64,000 nt of DNA from Lyngbya sp. CCAP 1446/10 (GTDB lineage Bacteria; Cyanobacteriota; Cyanobacteriia; Cyanobacteriales; Microcoleaceae): positions 124,001 to 188,000 of the forward strand of contig NZ_JAIGNI010000002.1 in NCBI RefSeq assembly GCF_026130175.1, written 5' to 3'. The translations under genes and the position numbers were made by a program. Shown here one piece after another: positions 34,382 to 44,742 of this stretch. Position 1 is the stretch's first letter. Every line of letters starts with the position of its first letter. Below the pieces are notes generated by a model that saw only the letters and a program-made list of their open reading frames with translations, was not told the DNA's origin and made no database searches.

Positions 34382-35656
34382 TTAACATAATTCTAGAAAT
34401 CGCGCGAGCCACAGTTTGCCGCTTTCCGTCAATCCCTGCGATCGCACTTTGATTTTGACTCCGCGAGGGTTAGCCTCGTAGAGTCGGGCAATTTCCTGCA
34501 TTTCCGCGCCACTAAAGCCCGTTCCCACTGTTCCGATCGGCACTAATTTGCCCGCAATTTCTTGCGCGACTTCGATCGCACTAAACGGCCGCCCCGCAAC
34601 TTTAGTCGGTGTCAACCCGACAATAAATAAGTCGTATTCCTGACAGTATTTGGTTCTTACTATCGGAAACTTCTTAACATCTTTTCCCCCGACATAACAG
34701 CAGTTGTGCAAAATCCAAACTTCGCCTTCTCTATTTTCAGATTCCTGCTGCTGGGTTAGCAAAAGTTTTTCCGCAGTGGTGCGAGATGTCGGTACAATTT
34801 CAAATTCTGAACATAAACTTACCAGCACTTCGCCAACTGTAACTCCGGCGGCAATTCGTTCGGATTCCGCCAACCCAGTCAAGTCTTTGCCGTGGGAAAA
34901 CAAACATTTGAAAATGGCATAAACGGCGGTTGGCTGGGTAGTAGGAAAACCACTTTCAATATTAACAGTAGCAGCTTGCGCGCCCGTGCGGTGTTCGCTG
35001 CCGGTACAGCTTTTGTAATACAGTTCGCCGTCTAAAACAAAGGTGCCAATTTGAGCGGCTGTGTCTGTTAATGCGCGATCGATCGCAATTGATGCTTGTT
35101 GTCGCAGGTTAGTCGATCGCGATTGATAGTATACTTTATCTGGCGTAGCAACAACCACAACTCGGTTGCCGTCCCGCTTTGGCTGTCCCCAATAATCGGG
35201 ATTTTCGATGTAATAAGAACGTTCCACCGGCGCGTCAACCGGCTGCATCGTCACAATCCTTCCCGGCTGCAAGTTCGCAGGCAATTCGGGAACAATCGGA
35301 TTGTTTGCAGTCTCTATTTTGGCAGCAGCCTTTGATTTTGCCGCAGGAGCAGCATTGGTGGTAGACTTGCTTTGAGTGTTGTTAGTCGGCTTTTCTCCAG
35401 TTTCCAACTCAAACGCTTTTTTCCAAAATCCCACGGCCATTTCCGGGTATCCTTCCGACTCCGCGCACAGTGCAAAACCAATAACTTTTGCCGTACCGAT
35501 GCTGCGCCCGTAATCAGCCAAATACTGCACCGCCCCCGCTTCACCCATCAAGTGCAATTCCCGCGTGACGATGCGATTGTTCCAACGTTCTCGAATATCG
35601 GCGCTAATTTTTTTAGCTGCTTTGCGTTTTGCTTCGGCGTATTCGGTGCAGTCCAT
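34382..35656 (-). CDS. ATP-dependent DNA-ligase-like nucleotidyltransferase
   Basis: 424 aa with AAGGAGG before the ATG. Residues 1-90 are an unrecognised helical domain, and 90-118 an Ala/Thr/Lys linker. Ligase motifs follow in order: I at KRDGNR (Lys160 nucleophile), III FVLDGELYY (209-211 DGE), IIIa AVYAIFKCLF, IV EGEVW (~310) and V VRTKY with YDLFIVG (~333-347). A C-terminal OB-like domain ends LTESGKLWLARFLELC. Bacteria rely on NAD-dependent LigA, and ATP-type ligases usually serve repair or come from phages. Motif IV differs from the common EGLVxK. No Ku or polymerase gene is adjacent. The assignment is by motifs only. Confidence 0.75.
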   Translation of the reverse strand: MDCTEYAEAKRKAAKKISADIRERWNNRIVTRELHLMGEAGAVQYLADYGRSIGTAKVIGFALCAESEGYPEMAVGFWKKAFELETGEKPTNNTQSKSTTNAAPAAKSKAAAKIETANNPIVPELPANLQPGRIVTMQPVDAPVERSYYIENPDYWGQPKRDGNRVVVVATPDKVYYQSRSTNLRQQASIAIDRALTDTAAQIGTFVLDGELYYKSCTGSEHRTGAQAATVNIESGFPTTQPTAVYAIFKCLFSHGKDLTGLAESERIAAGVTVGEVLVSLCSEFEIVPTSRTTAEKLLLTQQQESENREGEVWILHNCCYVGGKDVKKFPIVRTKYCQEYDLFIVGLTPTKVAGRPFSAIEVAQEIAGKLVPIGTVGTGFSGAEMQEIARLYEANPRGVKIKVRSQGLTESGKLWLARFLELC

Positions 35657-35982
35657 AATGCCTCCTTTTGGTCGGGCTATTTGTACACTATACTTTAAGT
35701 TGATTCATTAGTCAATCAGGTTGCGATTTAATTAATAATTGCACCTAAATTAAATAAATTTGTTGGCAATTTATGAAATTTTGTTAATCTAATATTTGGG
35801 AAAGATTCTCGCGGCGCGATTTGTCTTGGGAACATCTCATTAATTAGTTCGCTGTAAATGCTAACATAATCGAGATCGCGCAGGGCAGCCAATAAAGCCG
35901 TGAGTTGTGTCTGACTCGCGTTGGATGCGCCAACTCGCGCTCGCACGTTCGATAATTTAAGATCGAGTTTAATCTTACTCTA
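35657..35982. other. Spacer between divergent genes
   Basis: 326 bp between the ligase-like gene (minus) and the glutaredoxin-like gene (plus). It is AT-rich and should contain both promoters. Small frames in it, for example at 35728-35946, have no family resemblance or good start. Confidence 0.4.
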
Positions 35983-36291
35983 ATGATGCGATTGATTTTG
36001 TACAGCAAACCCGGATGCCATTTGTGCGAAGGATTGCAAGAAAAACTCGAACAGATTGAAAACCTCAAATTTCAACTCGAAGTCCGAGATATTACCCAAC
36101 GCGATGACTGGTTTCAAGCTTATCAGTACGAAGTTCCAGTTTTGTTTAAAGTGCAGCCCCAGCCAATAAATTCTGCTGTTGAACCTGCATTCTCCCATGA
36201 AGAAATGTTACCCCGTCCTTCTCCCCGTTGCAGTGTCGCCCAATTGGAGCAAATGTTACAGAAATATTTGCAAATCGATCGATCAAAATAA
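35983..36291 (+). CDS. Glutaredoxin-family protein
   Basis: 102 aa of thioredoxin fold. The N-terminal strand LILYSKPGCHLCEGLQEKLE has the CxxC redox pair (Cys12, Cys15). Residues 30-45 form the LEVRDITQRDDWFQAY strand-helix, and the cis-proline lies in YEVPVLFKV (~52). The C-terminus is extended by ~30 residues with PRPSPRCSVAQLEQML. This is the DUF836/glutaredoxin-like group found in cyanobacteria, probably a thiol-disulphide reductase. A second ATG one codon downstream is equally possible as start. Confidence 0.88.
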   Translation: MMRLILYSKPGCHLCEGLQEKLEQIENLKFQLEVRDITQRDDWFQAYQYEVPVLFKVQPQPINSAVEPAFSHEEMLPRPSPRCSVAQLEQMLQKYLQIDRSK

Positions 36292-36404
36292 TAGGATTTA
36301 GGCAAAAACTCAGGTTTTAATCCTGGCATCGGGGTACGCGCCGCGCACCGCCAAGCAGTGCAAAGCCGCATCCAAACTGGGCTAAGGGAGCATCTGTATT
36401 TTGC

Positions 36405-36470
36405 ATTATAGTGCGAGCGTCCCCGCTCGTGTATTGTACAAATCGCGAGCGGGGACGCTCGCACTATAAT
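36405..36470. repeat. Perfect 25-bp inverted repeat (GTGCGAGCGTCCCCGCTCG)
   Basis: Arms 36405-36429 and 36446-36470 are exact reverse complements around a 16-nt AT-rich loop, and seven A follow. A sister hairpin with GTGCGAGCTTCTTACTCGCGA arms is at 45017-45070. It could form a very stable RNA hairpin downstream of the glutaredoxin-like gene, or be a REP-type element. Confidence 0.85.
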
Positions 36471-36523
36471 AAAAAAATGCTTTTTACAAAAATGAGATGC
36501 TCCCCTGGCTAAAATAATTGCGT

Positions 36524-36670
36524 AATACCAATTTAATGTGAAGTTGCACATATCTCGATCCCCCTAAATCCCCCTTAAGAAGGGGGACTTTGATCGGAAT
36601 CTTGTCCCCCCCTTATTAAGGGGGCTAGGGGGGATCGGATTATATGCAGCCTCATAAAAAATTGGTATAA
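36524..36670. repeat. MITE-like element, AATACCAATTT arms and GGGGGA core
   Basis: AATACCAATTT at 36524-36534 is inverted as AAAATTGGTATAA at 36658-36670. Between lie CCCCCTAAATCCCCCTTAAG with AAGGGGGACTTTGA, and CCCCCCCTTATTAAGGGGGC. It matches the element at 25064-25170 in structure. Confidence 0.7.
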
Positions 36671-36706
36671 GTCATATTCAAGACATCCAAGTGAGGAGTT
36701 TTTCAG

Positions 36707-38212
36707 ATGAAATTGAGAGAATTATTAGCAGCACTTCCCGGCATTTCCTTTGACACCCAACATCGCGCCCTCGATGCGGAAGTCAAGGGTTTATCGACTA
36801 ATTCCCACGCTTGTGGGGCGGGAGATTTGTTTTTGGGAATGCCGGGAACTCGCGTAGATGGGGGAGATTTTTGGCAAAGTGCGATCGCCAGTGGTGCAAT
36901 TGCCGCCATAATTTCCACCCAAGCAGCCGAGAAAACACCACCCAAAGACGGGAGTACCTGCGTCATTGCAGCAGCCGATATGTCTCAAGTTTGCGGTCAA
37001 ATAGCAACCGCATTTTATGGCAATCCAGCTAGCAAATTAAAACTTGTCGGCGTTACCGGAACTAACGGCAAAACTACCACAACTCATTTAATCGAATTTT
37101 TGCTCAATCAAATGCAGTTGTCAACCGCGATTTTTGGCACGCTTTACACTCGCTGGCCCGGTTTCCAACAAACTGCACTTTACACCACACCTTTTGCGGT
37201 TGACCTGCAAAAACAACTAGCAGAAGCTGTAGCCGCCGGATGCAAACATGGCGTGATGGAAGTCAGTTCCCACGCTTTAGCACAGCAGCGGGTTTTAGGC
37301 TGTACTTTTGAAGTTGCTGTGTTTACAAACTTGACTCAAGACCATCTCGATTATCACCGGGATATGGAGGATTATTTTGAGGCGAAATCTCTGTTATTCG
37401 GTTCCGATTATCTCAAGAATCGCGCGGTGATTAATATTGATGATGCCTACGGACGGCGGATTGTTGAAAGCTTAAAATCGGAAAAAATTTGGAGTTACAG
37501 CACTACCGATAAAACTGCTGATTTGTATGCTTCAAATTTACAATATCAGCCAGACGGAGTTAAGGGAATGCTGCACACTCCCAAGGGCGAAATTGCTTTT
37601 GTTTTGCCTTTAGTCGGTCAATTCAATTTATCAAATATGTTGGCTGCTGTCGGTGCTGTTTTGGAATTGGGTTTAGATTTGTCGGCAATTGTGGAGAATT
37701 TATCTCAGTTTTCGGGAGTACCGGGACGGATGGAACGGGTGCAAATTAGCCCGGAACAAGATATTAGCGTTATTGTCGATTACGCGCATACTCCTGACAG
37801 TTTGGAGAACTTGTTGAAGGCTTCGCGGCCGTTTATTCCGGGTCAAATGATTTGCGTGTTTGGTTGCGGTGGCGATCGCGATCGCACGAAACGCCCGATC
37901 ATGGGTAAAATCGTGGCAGAATTGGCAGACTTAACTGTTGTTACTTCCGACAATCCGCGTACCGAAAATCCCGATCGCATTTTGGAAGATGTTCTCGCAG
38001 GTATCCCCGCCACCGTAAAGCCGGTCGTCATGGGCGATCGCGCCTCAGCCATTCGCACTGCGATTATGGACGCTAAACCCGGAGATGGCGTGCTAATTGC
38101 CGGAAAAGGACACGAAGATTATCAGATTTTGGGCACCGAAAAAGTCCATTTTGACGATCGAGAACAAGCCCGAAATGCCCTGAAAGAAAGAATTAACAAG
38201 CTTAGCAGTTAG
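36707..38212 (+). CDS. murE: UDP-N-acetylmuramoyl-tripeptide synthetase (meso-diaminopimelate-adding)
   Basis: 501 aa, preceded by GAGGAG. The enzyme adds meso-diaminopimelate to UDP-MurNAc-L-Ala-D-Glu in peptidoglycan precursor synthesis. The N-terminal UDP-binding domain (to ~105) is followed by the Mur ligase ATP loop GVTGTNGKTTTTHL (~114-127). Other landmarks are TNLTQDHLDYHRDMEDYFEA, VDYAHTPDSLENLL and FGCGGDRDRTKRPIMG. The DNPRTENP motif (~421-428) selects diaminopimelate over lysine. The C-terminal GKGHEDYQ is present. No other mur gene is adjacent. Confidence 0.98.
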   Translation: MKLRELLAALPGISFDTQHRALDAEVKGLSTNSHACGAGDLFLGMPGTRVDGGDFWQSAIASGAIAAIISTQAAEKTPPKDGSTCVIAAADMSQVCGQIATAFYGNPASKLKLVGVTGTNGKTTTTHLIEFLLNQMQLSTAIFGTLYTRWPGFQQTALYTTPFAVDLQKQLAEAVAAGCKHGVMEVSSHALAQQRVLGCTFEVAVFTNLTQDHLDYHRDMEDYFEAKSLLFGSDYLKNRAVINIDDAYGRRIVESLKSEKIWSYSTTDKTADLYASNLQYQPDGVKGMLHTPKGEIAFVLPLVGQFNLSNMLAAVGAVLELGLDLSAIVENLSQFSGVPGRMERVQISPEQDISVIVDYAHTPDSLENLLKASRPFIPGQMICVFGCGGDRDRTKRPIMGKIVAELADLTVVTSDNPRTENPDRILEDVLAGIPATVKPVVMGDRASAIRTAIMDAKPGDGVLIAGKGHEDYQILGTEKVHFDDREQARNALKERINKLSS

Positions 38213-38260
38213 TTATTAGTTATTGGTTATTGGTTCCCAGGAGCGACCTGGGAACCAGTT
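38213..38260. terminator. Heptamer run plus GGTTCCCAGG hairpin after murE
   Basis: Immediately after murE comes TTATTGG-type heptamer repeat, then TGGTTCCCAGG-AGCGA-CCTGGGAACCA, an 11-bp stem with a five-base loop (38230-38256). Position suits a transcription end, but no uridine tract follows. Confidence 0.45.
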
Positions 38261-38503
38261 AAACAACAAATAATAAATAAATAAAAAATCCGTAGTTTTA
38301 CGAGTAGACAAACTGGTTTCTCTAGGGTTATAATAATGAATATAAAATCTTTCCTAAAAAAGCGATCGCTCTAATCGAAATCACAAAACATCAAATTTTA
38401 GCTCGCATTGACCCAGAGAGGTGCATCATTATCGATCGAAAAATTCGTATACATAACGAATAATCGATGATCGTCAAACCATTGCGGAGTAAAGACTAAA
38501 TCC

Positions 38504-39511
38504 ATGACTACTTATCCCTATTTCGTGCAACCAACATCATTCGATCCATTGTCACCTTCGGTAGACTTATCTGTTTCCTTCGCCCAAAAGTATTTGCAAC
38601 AGATGAAAAGCAGTGACTCTGCACCTGTTGTTAACGATAACTTTGTCGAACGACGGCGTGCCCAAATCGCAGCAAAAAAAATGTTGGAATCGCTGCGTTC
38701 TGTAAGTGCAAAATCCTGGACTAAAACCGAAGATTTGCTGTCGCAAGTATTAGTTCAACACGGAATTGATACCGATTTAATCGATCCGTGGCAGATTTCT
38801 GGTGGGATTCATCAAGTCTACAAGTTGGCGATCGAAGCCTATGCTCAGCAACTACCGCCCCATAGTATTGTCACCAAAATCAGCCCAGTGCTCGGACAAG
38901 TCCGAAAACAAGTCACAGCAATTGACCCCCGCGTGATTGGCTTTGTAGCCATGCAATATCACTATACAGGAGTGCAGTTGATGGAGTTGCTTCCCGACGG
39001 TGAACAGGAAAAGTTTGCTAACTACGTCAAGATTCTCGACGATCATCTGTATATGCCACTGCAACGCGCCTACAGTGCGGCGGGGAAGCATCCAGCGGAT
39101 TCGGTGGCGCTGCAATCTGTACGGTTGCTGATGCCGGTGATGACCAAGATTTCTGAACGGATAGTCGATCGCGTAAATCAATTATACCCAAGCTATCGCT
39201 GTCATTCTGGGCTGCTCAACACTCCAAATATCCGCACATCTAGCATCCGCGATGTCGAGATGTTTCAAGTTTATATGTGGGTTTGTCTGCTCGAAGGGAA
39301 TCTGCACGCCCTAGAGACAGAATTGTTTCCCCTGTGCGTGATGATTTACCCTAAACTAAATGTGAATTGGGGACTTCTCAGCAAAATGACTCACTTACTG
39401 CGTAAGGAGATTGGGGCCTATCTGTCACCTGAGCAAGCTAAGTATTGTGAACCATTCTACGAGATTTTGCGTCGTATGTTTTCCGCAGAAGTTTTTCCTA
39501 ATACTGATTAA
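38504..39511 (+). CDS. Hypothetical protein, 335 aa
   Basis: A complete frame with an ATG but no strong ribosome site. It is predicted mainly helical and soluble, without signal peptide. Recognisable only as a likely conserved cyanobacterial protein: FDPLSPSVDLSVSFAQKYLQ near the start, then VERRRAQIAAKKMLESLRS, PDGEQEKFANYVKILDDHLY and YMWVCLLEGNLHALETELFP near the end. No catalytic motif was found. It lies upstream of the kinase pseudogene and the two-kinase cluster, which might point to a signalling link, but nothing in the sequence itself shows this. Confidence 0.65.
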   Translation: MTTYPYFVQPTSFDPLSPSVDLSVSFAQKYLQQMKSSDSAPVVNDNFVERRRAQIAAKKMLESLRSVSAKSWTKTEDLLSQVLVQHGIDTDLIDPWQISGGIHQVYKLAIEAYAQQLPPHSIVTKISPVLGQVRKQVTAIDPRVIGFVAMQYHYTGVQLMELLPDGEQEKFANYVKILDDHLYMPLQRAYSAAGKHPADSVALQSVRLLMPVMTKISERIVDRVNQLYPSYRCHSGLLNTPNIRTSSIRDVEMFQVYMWVCLLEGNLHALETELFPLCVMIYPKLNVNWGLLSKMTHLLRKEIGAYLSPEQAKYCEPFYEILRRMFSAEVFPNTD

Positions 39512-39732
39512 TATCGCTTCTGTGAATGTCTCATCAACGGCTGAAATTCCATCTCATAAGTATCTCTGGCAATCTGGCTGCAAAGCTCTGTCCAGAAATA
39601 TCTTTCGGGTTTATGACTTATTAACAGTCTAGGGCCGACAAAAACGATCTATCCCCTAGATTAATCAAATCAAGGGGTAAATTCTATTGAAAATTAGGGT
39701 ACAAAATACTTTAACAAAAAAGAGCGATCGCT

Positions 39733-40502
39733 ATGATAGAACTAACTGGTTATCAAATTCTCGCTCAAATCTACTCAGGCACTCGCACCCTAGTTTATCG
39801 CGGAACTCGCCTCTGCGATCAAACACCCGTCATCATCAAAGTCTTGCGGAACGAGTATCCCAGCTTCAGCGAACTCTTGCATTTTCGCAATCAATATACC
39901 ATTTCCAAAAACCTGAATTTCCCCGGAATCATCCAAACCTACAGCTTGGAAACCTACCGCAACGGCTATGCGCTGATTGTTGAAGACTTCGGGGGAATTT
40001 CTCTGAAGGAATGGACGGAGAAAGGGGAAACAGTGAAATCTCTGGTGGAGTTTTTCCAAATTGCGATCGACTTAAGCAATACATTAGATATACTTGACCG
40101 CCACCGCATCATTCACAAAGACATTAAACCCGCCAACATTTGTTTATGAATATTATCGCCAATGCGATCGATGCTTTGGATACAGCCGTTGGGCGAACCT
40201 ATGCGGAACTGCAAGCCAATCCTGCGCGAATTATGATTTGTACTGAAATGTCGATCGACCTTTAAACCGTACGAATTAGTATCAAAGATAACGATAAAGG
40301 GATGCCAAGCTCAGTAAAATCGCGGATATTCGATCACCTGTTTACTACAAAAGAGGTTGGGAAGGGGACGGGATTGGGATTGGCGATCGCCCGTCAGATT
40401 GTAGTCGAAACCCACGCAGGAACTTTAGATGTAGAATCAACCCTAGGGCAGGGTACAGAATTCATCATTCGTATTCCTACTTTAGATAGGACGTACGGTT
40501 GA
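39733..40502 (+). pseudogene. Chimeric relic: Ser/Thr kinase N-terminus joined to histidine-kinase HATPase
   Basis: 39733-40149 encodes the first ~138 residues of a eukaryotic-type protein kinase (YQILAQIYSGTRTLVYRG, VIIKVLRNEYPSFSEL, catalytic loop RIIHKDIKPANI), then stops. From ATG 40146, in another frame, runs the end of a HATPase domain (NIIANAIDALD...DNDKGMP...[18 protein letters not shown]). This part is closely similar to 44398-44660. It carries a TCA-to-TAA nonsense change at 40263-40265. The parent was probably a large kinase with PknB-like head and histidine-kinase tail, as in HstK-type proteins, that lost its middle. The join lies in GTTTATGAAT, a string also present in the intact kinase. 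Confidence 0.8.
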
Positions 40503-40697
40503 AACCGCGTCTACACAAGCGTAGGCGTTAGCCCCGCCCTGGGTAGTCCTCTCCTAGCGAGGGTGTAAAGAATCTGGAAATAGACGATCGCACTAATTGA
40601 GTTGTGACCTAAATTACAGCAGAGTTATCACAAACCGTATAAAAATATACTAGATAGACTATCTTATATGACTTAACTTTTTCAAAGGACTGCCGCT

Positions 40698-43445
40698 ATG
40701 TCTTCCACCGAAAAAACAACCAGCGATCGCCATTTCATCCGTCGTTTACCACTACGAGCAGTGCTGGTTGTACCATTCGTCCTGCAAATCTTTGGCGCAG
40801 TGGGACTGACTGGCTATCTGTCGCTGCGAAATGGACAACGGGCGGTTAATGACGTAGCAACGCAGTTACGTAACGAAATTACGTTACGTGTTAATCAAAA
40901 TTTACAAACTTATCTAAAAGCTCCACAGCAGGCAAACCAAATTAACCAAGATGCCATTAATGCTGGATGGCTCAAAACAACTTCCTTAAAAGACTGGCAG
41001 CGACACCTCTTCGCTCAAACTCAGGTATTTGATTCAATTGATTCCATTGGAATTCTCAACGAGGAACGAGAATTTATTACGGTATCTCAACACGAAGGCG
41101 ATCGCCCCACTTTATTTATTTACGATCGATCGACTGATTTTGCATTTTCGACCTATAGCTTGGACGAGCAAGGCGATCGCATCACTTTGTTGAAGCGCAC
41201 CGAAAATGTTGACTTCCGCCCTGAGCCTTGGTATCGGCAAGCTAAAAGCACAGATAAACCTTACTGGACGAATGTGATTAAACATAAAGATCAGCCAAAG
41301 CTGATCTTTCTGAATGTGCATCCTATATATAATCAAACTAAACAATTTCAAGGAATTCTGATCGCTAGACTAACCCTATCGACTGTCGGAGATTTTCTGC
41401 AAAAGCTCGATGTTGGTCAACAGGGGAGAATCTTCATCATTGAACGAACTGGTAAATTGCTTGCGACCTCAACTAATGAATCGCTGTTTCGCGATCGGCA
41501 AGGTAAACTAGAACGAGTTGCCGCAGCCGATAGCAATGACTTGCTTACAAAAGCTGCCACCCAGTATTTAATTCGTAAATTTGGTAATCTGAGTCAAATC
41601 AACTCCTCTCAAATCTTGGACTTCGATCTCAAAGGTGCTAGGCAGTTTGTGCAAGTTTCTCCATTTCAAGAAAAACCAGGGCTTGACTGGCTGACTGTGG
41701 TGGCAATCCCTGAATCAGAATTCATGGCACAAATCAATGCCAATACTCGTACTACCATCTTGCTGTGTATTGCCGCCTTACTATTAGCTATAGCTTTAGG
41801 AATTTACACTTCTCGCTGGATTTCGCTGCCCATTTTCCGTTTTAGTCAAGCATCAAAAGCAATTGCAGAAGGCAACTTAGAACAAACAGTTCAACTCTCG
41901 AATGTAAGAGAGTTAAGAATATTAGCTAAGTCATTTAATCGTATGTCTCAACAGTTGCGTGATTCATTTACAGCCCTTGAAAATACCAATCAAGAACTCG
42001 AATATCGAGTAGAAAAGCGCACAACTGAGTTACAAATGGCTAAGGAAGTTGCCGATAACGCCAACCAAGCCAAAAGCGAATTTCTCGCCAACATGAGCCA
42101 CGAACTCCGCACGCCCCTCAACGGCATCCTCGGCTATGCTCAGATCCTGCAACGCAGCGAATCCCTCACCTCCAAAGAGAGTAACGGCGTTGACATCATC
42201 TACCAGTGCGGCTCCCACCTTCTCACCCTGATTAACGATATCCTTGACCTCTCTAAAATCGAAGCCCGCAAACTAGAACTCTATCCCGCCTCATTCTACT
42301 TCCCTTCCTTTCTTCAAAGCGTTGTAGAAATCAACTCTATTCGGGCAGAACAAAAAGGAATTAGCTTCGACTTCCTTCCAGATGCCAACTTACCTATCGG
42401 AGTCATTGCCGATGAAAAGCGTTTGCGTCAGGTATTGGTTAACTTGTTGGGCAACGCCATTAAATTCACCGAACAGGGTAAAGTGACCTTCAAAGTAGAA
42501 AAAATCGATCTAATAGATGAGGAGAAGAAGACACGTATTCGCTTTACTATCGCAGATACCGGCGTAGGCATGACCCCCAAACAAGTCGAAAAAATATTCC
42601 AGCCATTTGAACAGGTAGGTGATACCAAAAAGCAATCCGAAGGTACTGGATTAGGACTAGCAATTAGCCATAAAATTGTCTCCTTGATGGATAGTGAAAT
42701 TCAAGTGCAGAGCATTTCAGGCGAAGGTAGCACCTTTTCCTTTGAGGTGAAATTGCCAGAAGTTAAGGATTGGGCGGAATCTTTGCTGGTGGTGAAACAA
42801 GGGGCGATTGTCGGCTATGCAGGGGAACGGCGCAAAATTTTATTGATCGATGACCGCTGGGAAAATCGTTCGGTGTTGCTCAATCTTTTAGAACCGATTG
42901 GTTTTAAAATTATTGAAGCTAGTAACGGACTCGAAGGACTGGAACAAGTTTTACAGACAGCGCCGGATTTGATTATTACCGATTTGGCAATGCCCGTAAT
43001 GGATGGGTTTGAGTTTTTGCAGAAGTTGCGATCGCAACCAGAACTACAACATCACATCGTGCTGGTTTCTTCCGCCAGTGTCTTTGAGCTCGATCGCCAC
43101 AATAGTATTAAGGCTGGTGGCAATGATTTTTTACCCAAACCCATCGAAGCTGAAACGTTGCTAGAACAAGTGCAAAAATATTTAAAGTTGGATTGGCTAT
43201 ACAAGGATCAGAAAGGCGATCGACTAAATGAGCCTGGTGTCGCTCAAGAAATTAAGCCACCATCTCACGCCATCTTGACCCAACTTTCGGAACTGGCAAA
43301 AGTCGGCGATCTAGATGGGGTAATAGAAGTCGCGCAGCAAATCCCAGATGGGGATAATGTCGCTTTTGTCCGAGAACTCATCCAGATGGTTGAGCTGTGC
43401 GAGCTCAAACAATTACGGGCATTTATTCAGCAATATCTCGCTTAA
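40698..43445 (+). CDS. Membrane hybrid histidine kinase: dCache-HAMP-HisKA-HATPase-REC
   Basis: 915 aa. TM1 (~20-42) and TM2 (~350-372) bracket a ~300-residue extracytoplasmic double-Cache sensor ([46 protein letters not shown]). HAMP follows (~373-425), then a coiled coil. HisKA has [18 protein letters not shown] with phospho-His468. HATPase shows [21 protein letters not shown] and GTGLGLAI. The receiver has [13 protein letters not shown] with phospho-Asp762 in [12 protein letters not shown] ~70-residue tail after the receiver is helical. The next gene starts 18 bases later, so the two are probably one operon. Confidence 0.95.
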   Translation: MSSTEKTTSDRHFIRRLPLRAVLVVPFVLQIFGAVGLTGYLSLRNGQRAVNDVATQLRNEITLRVNQNLQTYLKAPQQANQINQDAINAGWLKTTSLKDWQRHLFAQTQVFDSIDSIGILNEEREFITVSQHEGDRPTLFIYDRSTDFAFSTYSLDEQGDRITLLKRTENVDFRPEPWYRQAKSTDKPYWTNVIKHKDQPKLIFLNVHPIYNQTKQFQGILIARLTLSTVGDFLQKLDVGQQGRIFIIERTGKLLATSTNESLFRDRQGKLERVAAADSNDLLTKAATQYLIRKFGNLSQINSSQILDFDLKGARQFVQVSPFQEKPGLDWLTVVAIPESEFMAQINANTRTTILLCIAALLLAIALGIYTSRWISLPIFRFSQASKAIAEGNLEQTVQLSNVRELRILAKSFNRMSQQLRDSFTALENTNQELEYRVEKRTTELQMAKEVADNANQAKSEFLANMSHELRTPLNGILGYAQILQRSESLTSKESNGVDIIYQCGSHLLTLINDILDLSKIEARKLELYPASFYFPSFLQSVVEINSIRAEQKGISFDFLPDANLPIGVIADEKRLRQVLVNLLGNAIKFTEQGKVTFKVEKIDLIDEEKKTRIRFTIADTGVGMTPKQVEKIFQPFEQVGDTKKQSEGTGLGLAISHKIVSLMDSEIQVQSISGEGSTFSFEVKLPEVKDWAESLLVVKQGAIVGYAGERRKILLIDDRWENRSVLLNLLEPIGFKIIEASNGLEGLEQVLQTAPDLIITDLAMPVMDGFEFLQKLRSQPELQHHIVLVSSASVFELDRHNSIKAGGNDFLPKPIEAETLLEQVQKYLKLDWLYKDQKGDRLNEPGVAQEIKPPSHAILTQLSELAKVGDLDGVIEVAQQIPDGDNVAFVRELIQMVELCELKQLRAFIQQYLA

Positions 43446-43463
43446 TGACAAGGAATATAAACT

Positions 43464-44738
43464 ATGGTTGACTCAACCGATCCCTTTATTTTGATTGTGG
43501 ATGACAATGCAACTAACTTGTCTGTCCTCTCCAAAACCTTAAAATCCGCCAACTACAAAATTCGCATGGCAGTGGATGGCGAAGAAGCCCTAGCTATGGT
43601 GGCCTATGCTCATCCAGAACTAATTTTACTCGATGTGCAAATGCCCAAAATGGATGGTTTTGAAGCCTGCCGCCACCTCCAAGCAAACCCCGCCACTAAA
43701 GGTATCCCAGTAATTTTCATGACGGCTTTAACAGATACGGAGAATAAAGTCGAAGGCTTGTCCTTGGGGGCGGTAGACTACATCACCAAACCTTTTGAAG
43801 CCCAGGAAGTATTAGCAAGAGTGAAAGTTCACTGGCGCTTAAAGCAACTCGCCGACACCTTAGAACAACGAGTGGCAGAACGTACTCATGACTTGCAGAA
43901 GGCTCAATTGCAATTGGTGCAACAAGAAAAACTCTCCACTCTGGGACAATTAGTGGCGGGGGTTGCTCACGAAATAAACAATCCCATTGGGTGTGTGGTG
44001 GGTAATGTCCATTTTGTGCAAGATAGCATCAATGATTTATTTGGTTTAATTGATTTGTATCGCCGTCAATTTCCCCAACCAGGTGCAGAAATCACTGCGG
44101 AACTAGAGAAGATAGAGCTAGAATATTTGAGGGAAGATTTACCGAAGTTAATCAGAGCCATGAAGGATGGGGGCGATCGCATTGTATCTATTAGTAAAAG
44201 CCTCCGCACTTTCTCTCGCGCCGACAGCGACCAAAAGCAAAAATTTAACCTCCATGAAGGGATTGATAGCACTATTCTAATTCTGCGCCATCGCCTCAAG
44301 GCCAATAATCTGCGTCCAGCCATTGAAGTGATTACTAACTACGGTGATGTGCCAGCGATTAATTGTTTTTCCGGTCAATTAAATCAAGTGTTTATGAATA
44401 TTATCGCTAACGCGATCGATGCTTTGGATGCAGGGTGCGTTGGACAAACCTTTGCGGAATTAGAAACCGAACCTAGGCGAATTATGATTTTTACTGAAAG
44501 GTCGATCGACCTTTCAACCGTAGTAATTCGGATCGAAGATAATGGCCAGGGTATGTCGGACTCAGTAAAATTGCGGATATTCGACTACCTGTTTACTACA
44601 AAAGAGGCTGGGAAAGGAACGGGATTGGGATTGGCGATCGCCCGTCAGATTGTGGAAGAAAAACATGGGGGTAAACTGAGTTGTATTTCGGCACTGGGAG
44701 AAGGAACTAAGTTTGTGATTGAGCTTTTCATTGAGTGA
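43464..44738 (+). CDS. Receiver-histidine kinase (REC-HisKA-HATPase)
   Basis: 424 aa, soluble. A receiver comes first (ILIVDDNATNLSVL; phospho-Asp57 in LLDVQMPKMDG; YITKPFEAQE), then a coiled coil (LEQRVAERTHDLQKAQ). HisKA follows with the [11 protein letters not shown] box (His169). HATPase has MNIIANAIDALDAG, EDNGQGMSDSV and [14 protein letters not shown]. Receiver-first kinases commonly take phosphate from an upstream hybrid kinase, and the gene lies 18 bp after one. Its 3' third is the closest match to the pseudogene at 40146-40502. Confidence 0.95.
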   Translation: MVDSTDPFILIVDDNATNLSVLSKTLKSANYKIRMAVDGEEALAMVAYAHPELILLDVQMPKMDGFEACRHLQANPATKGIPVIFMTALTDTENKVEGLSLGAVDYITKPFEAQEVLARVKVHWRLKQLADTLEQRVAERTHDLQKAQLQLVQQEKLSTLGQLVAGVAHEINNPIGCVVGNVHFVQDSINDLFGLIDLYRRQFPQPGAEITAELEKIELEYLREDLPKLIRAMKDGGDRIVSISKSLRTFSRADSDQKQKFNLHEGIDSTILILRHRLKANNLRPAIEVITNYGDVPAINCFSGQLNQVFMNIIANAIDALDAGCVGQTFAELETEPRRIMIFTERSIDLSTVVIRIEDNGQGMSDSVKLRIFDYLFTTKEAGKGTGLGLAIARQIVEEKHGGKLSCISALGEGTKFVIELFIE

Positions 44739-44742
44739 ATAT

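Larger units (their letters stand above)
36292..36706. other. Repeat-filled spacer before murE
   Basis: The 415-bp gap holds the perfect 25-bp hairpin (36405-36470) and the MITE-like element (36524-36670). murE has a ribosome site GAGGAG at 36692-36697. No gene is seen. Confidence 0.6.

Noticed and set aside
35728-35946. 72-aa minus-strand frame between the ligase-like and glutaredoxin-like genes
   Set aside because: No ribosome site or recognisable features; the region is better explained as a divergent promoter spacer.
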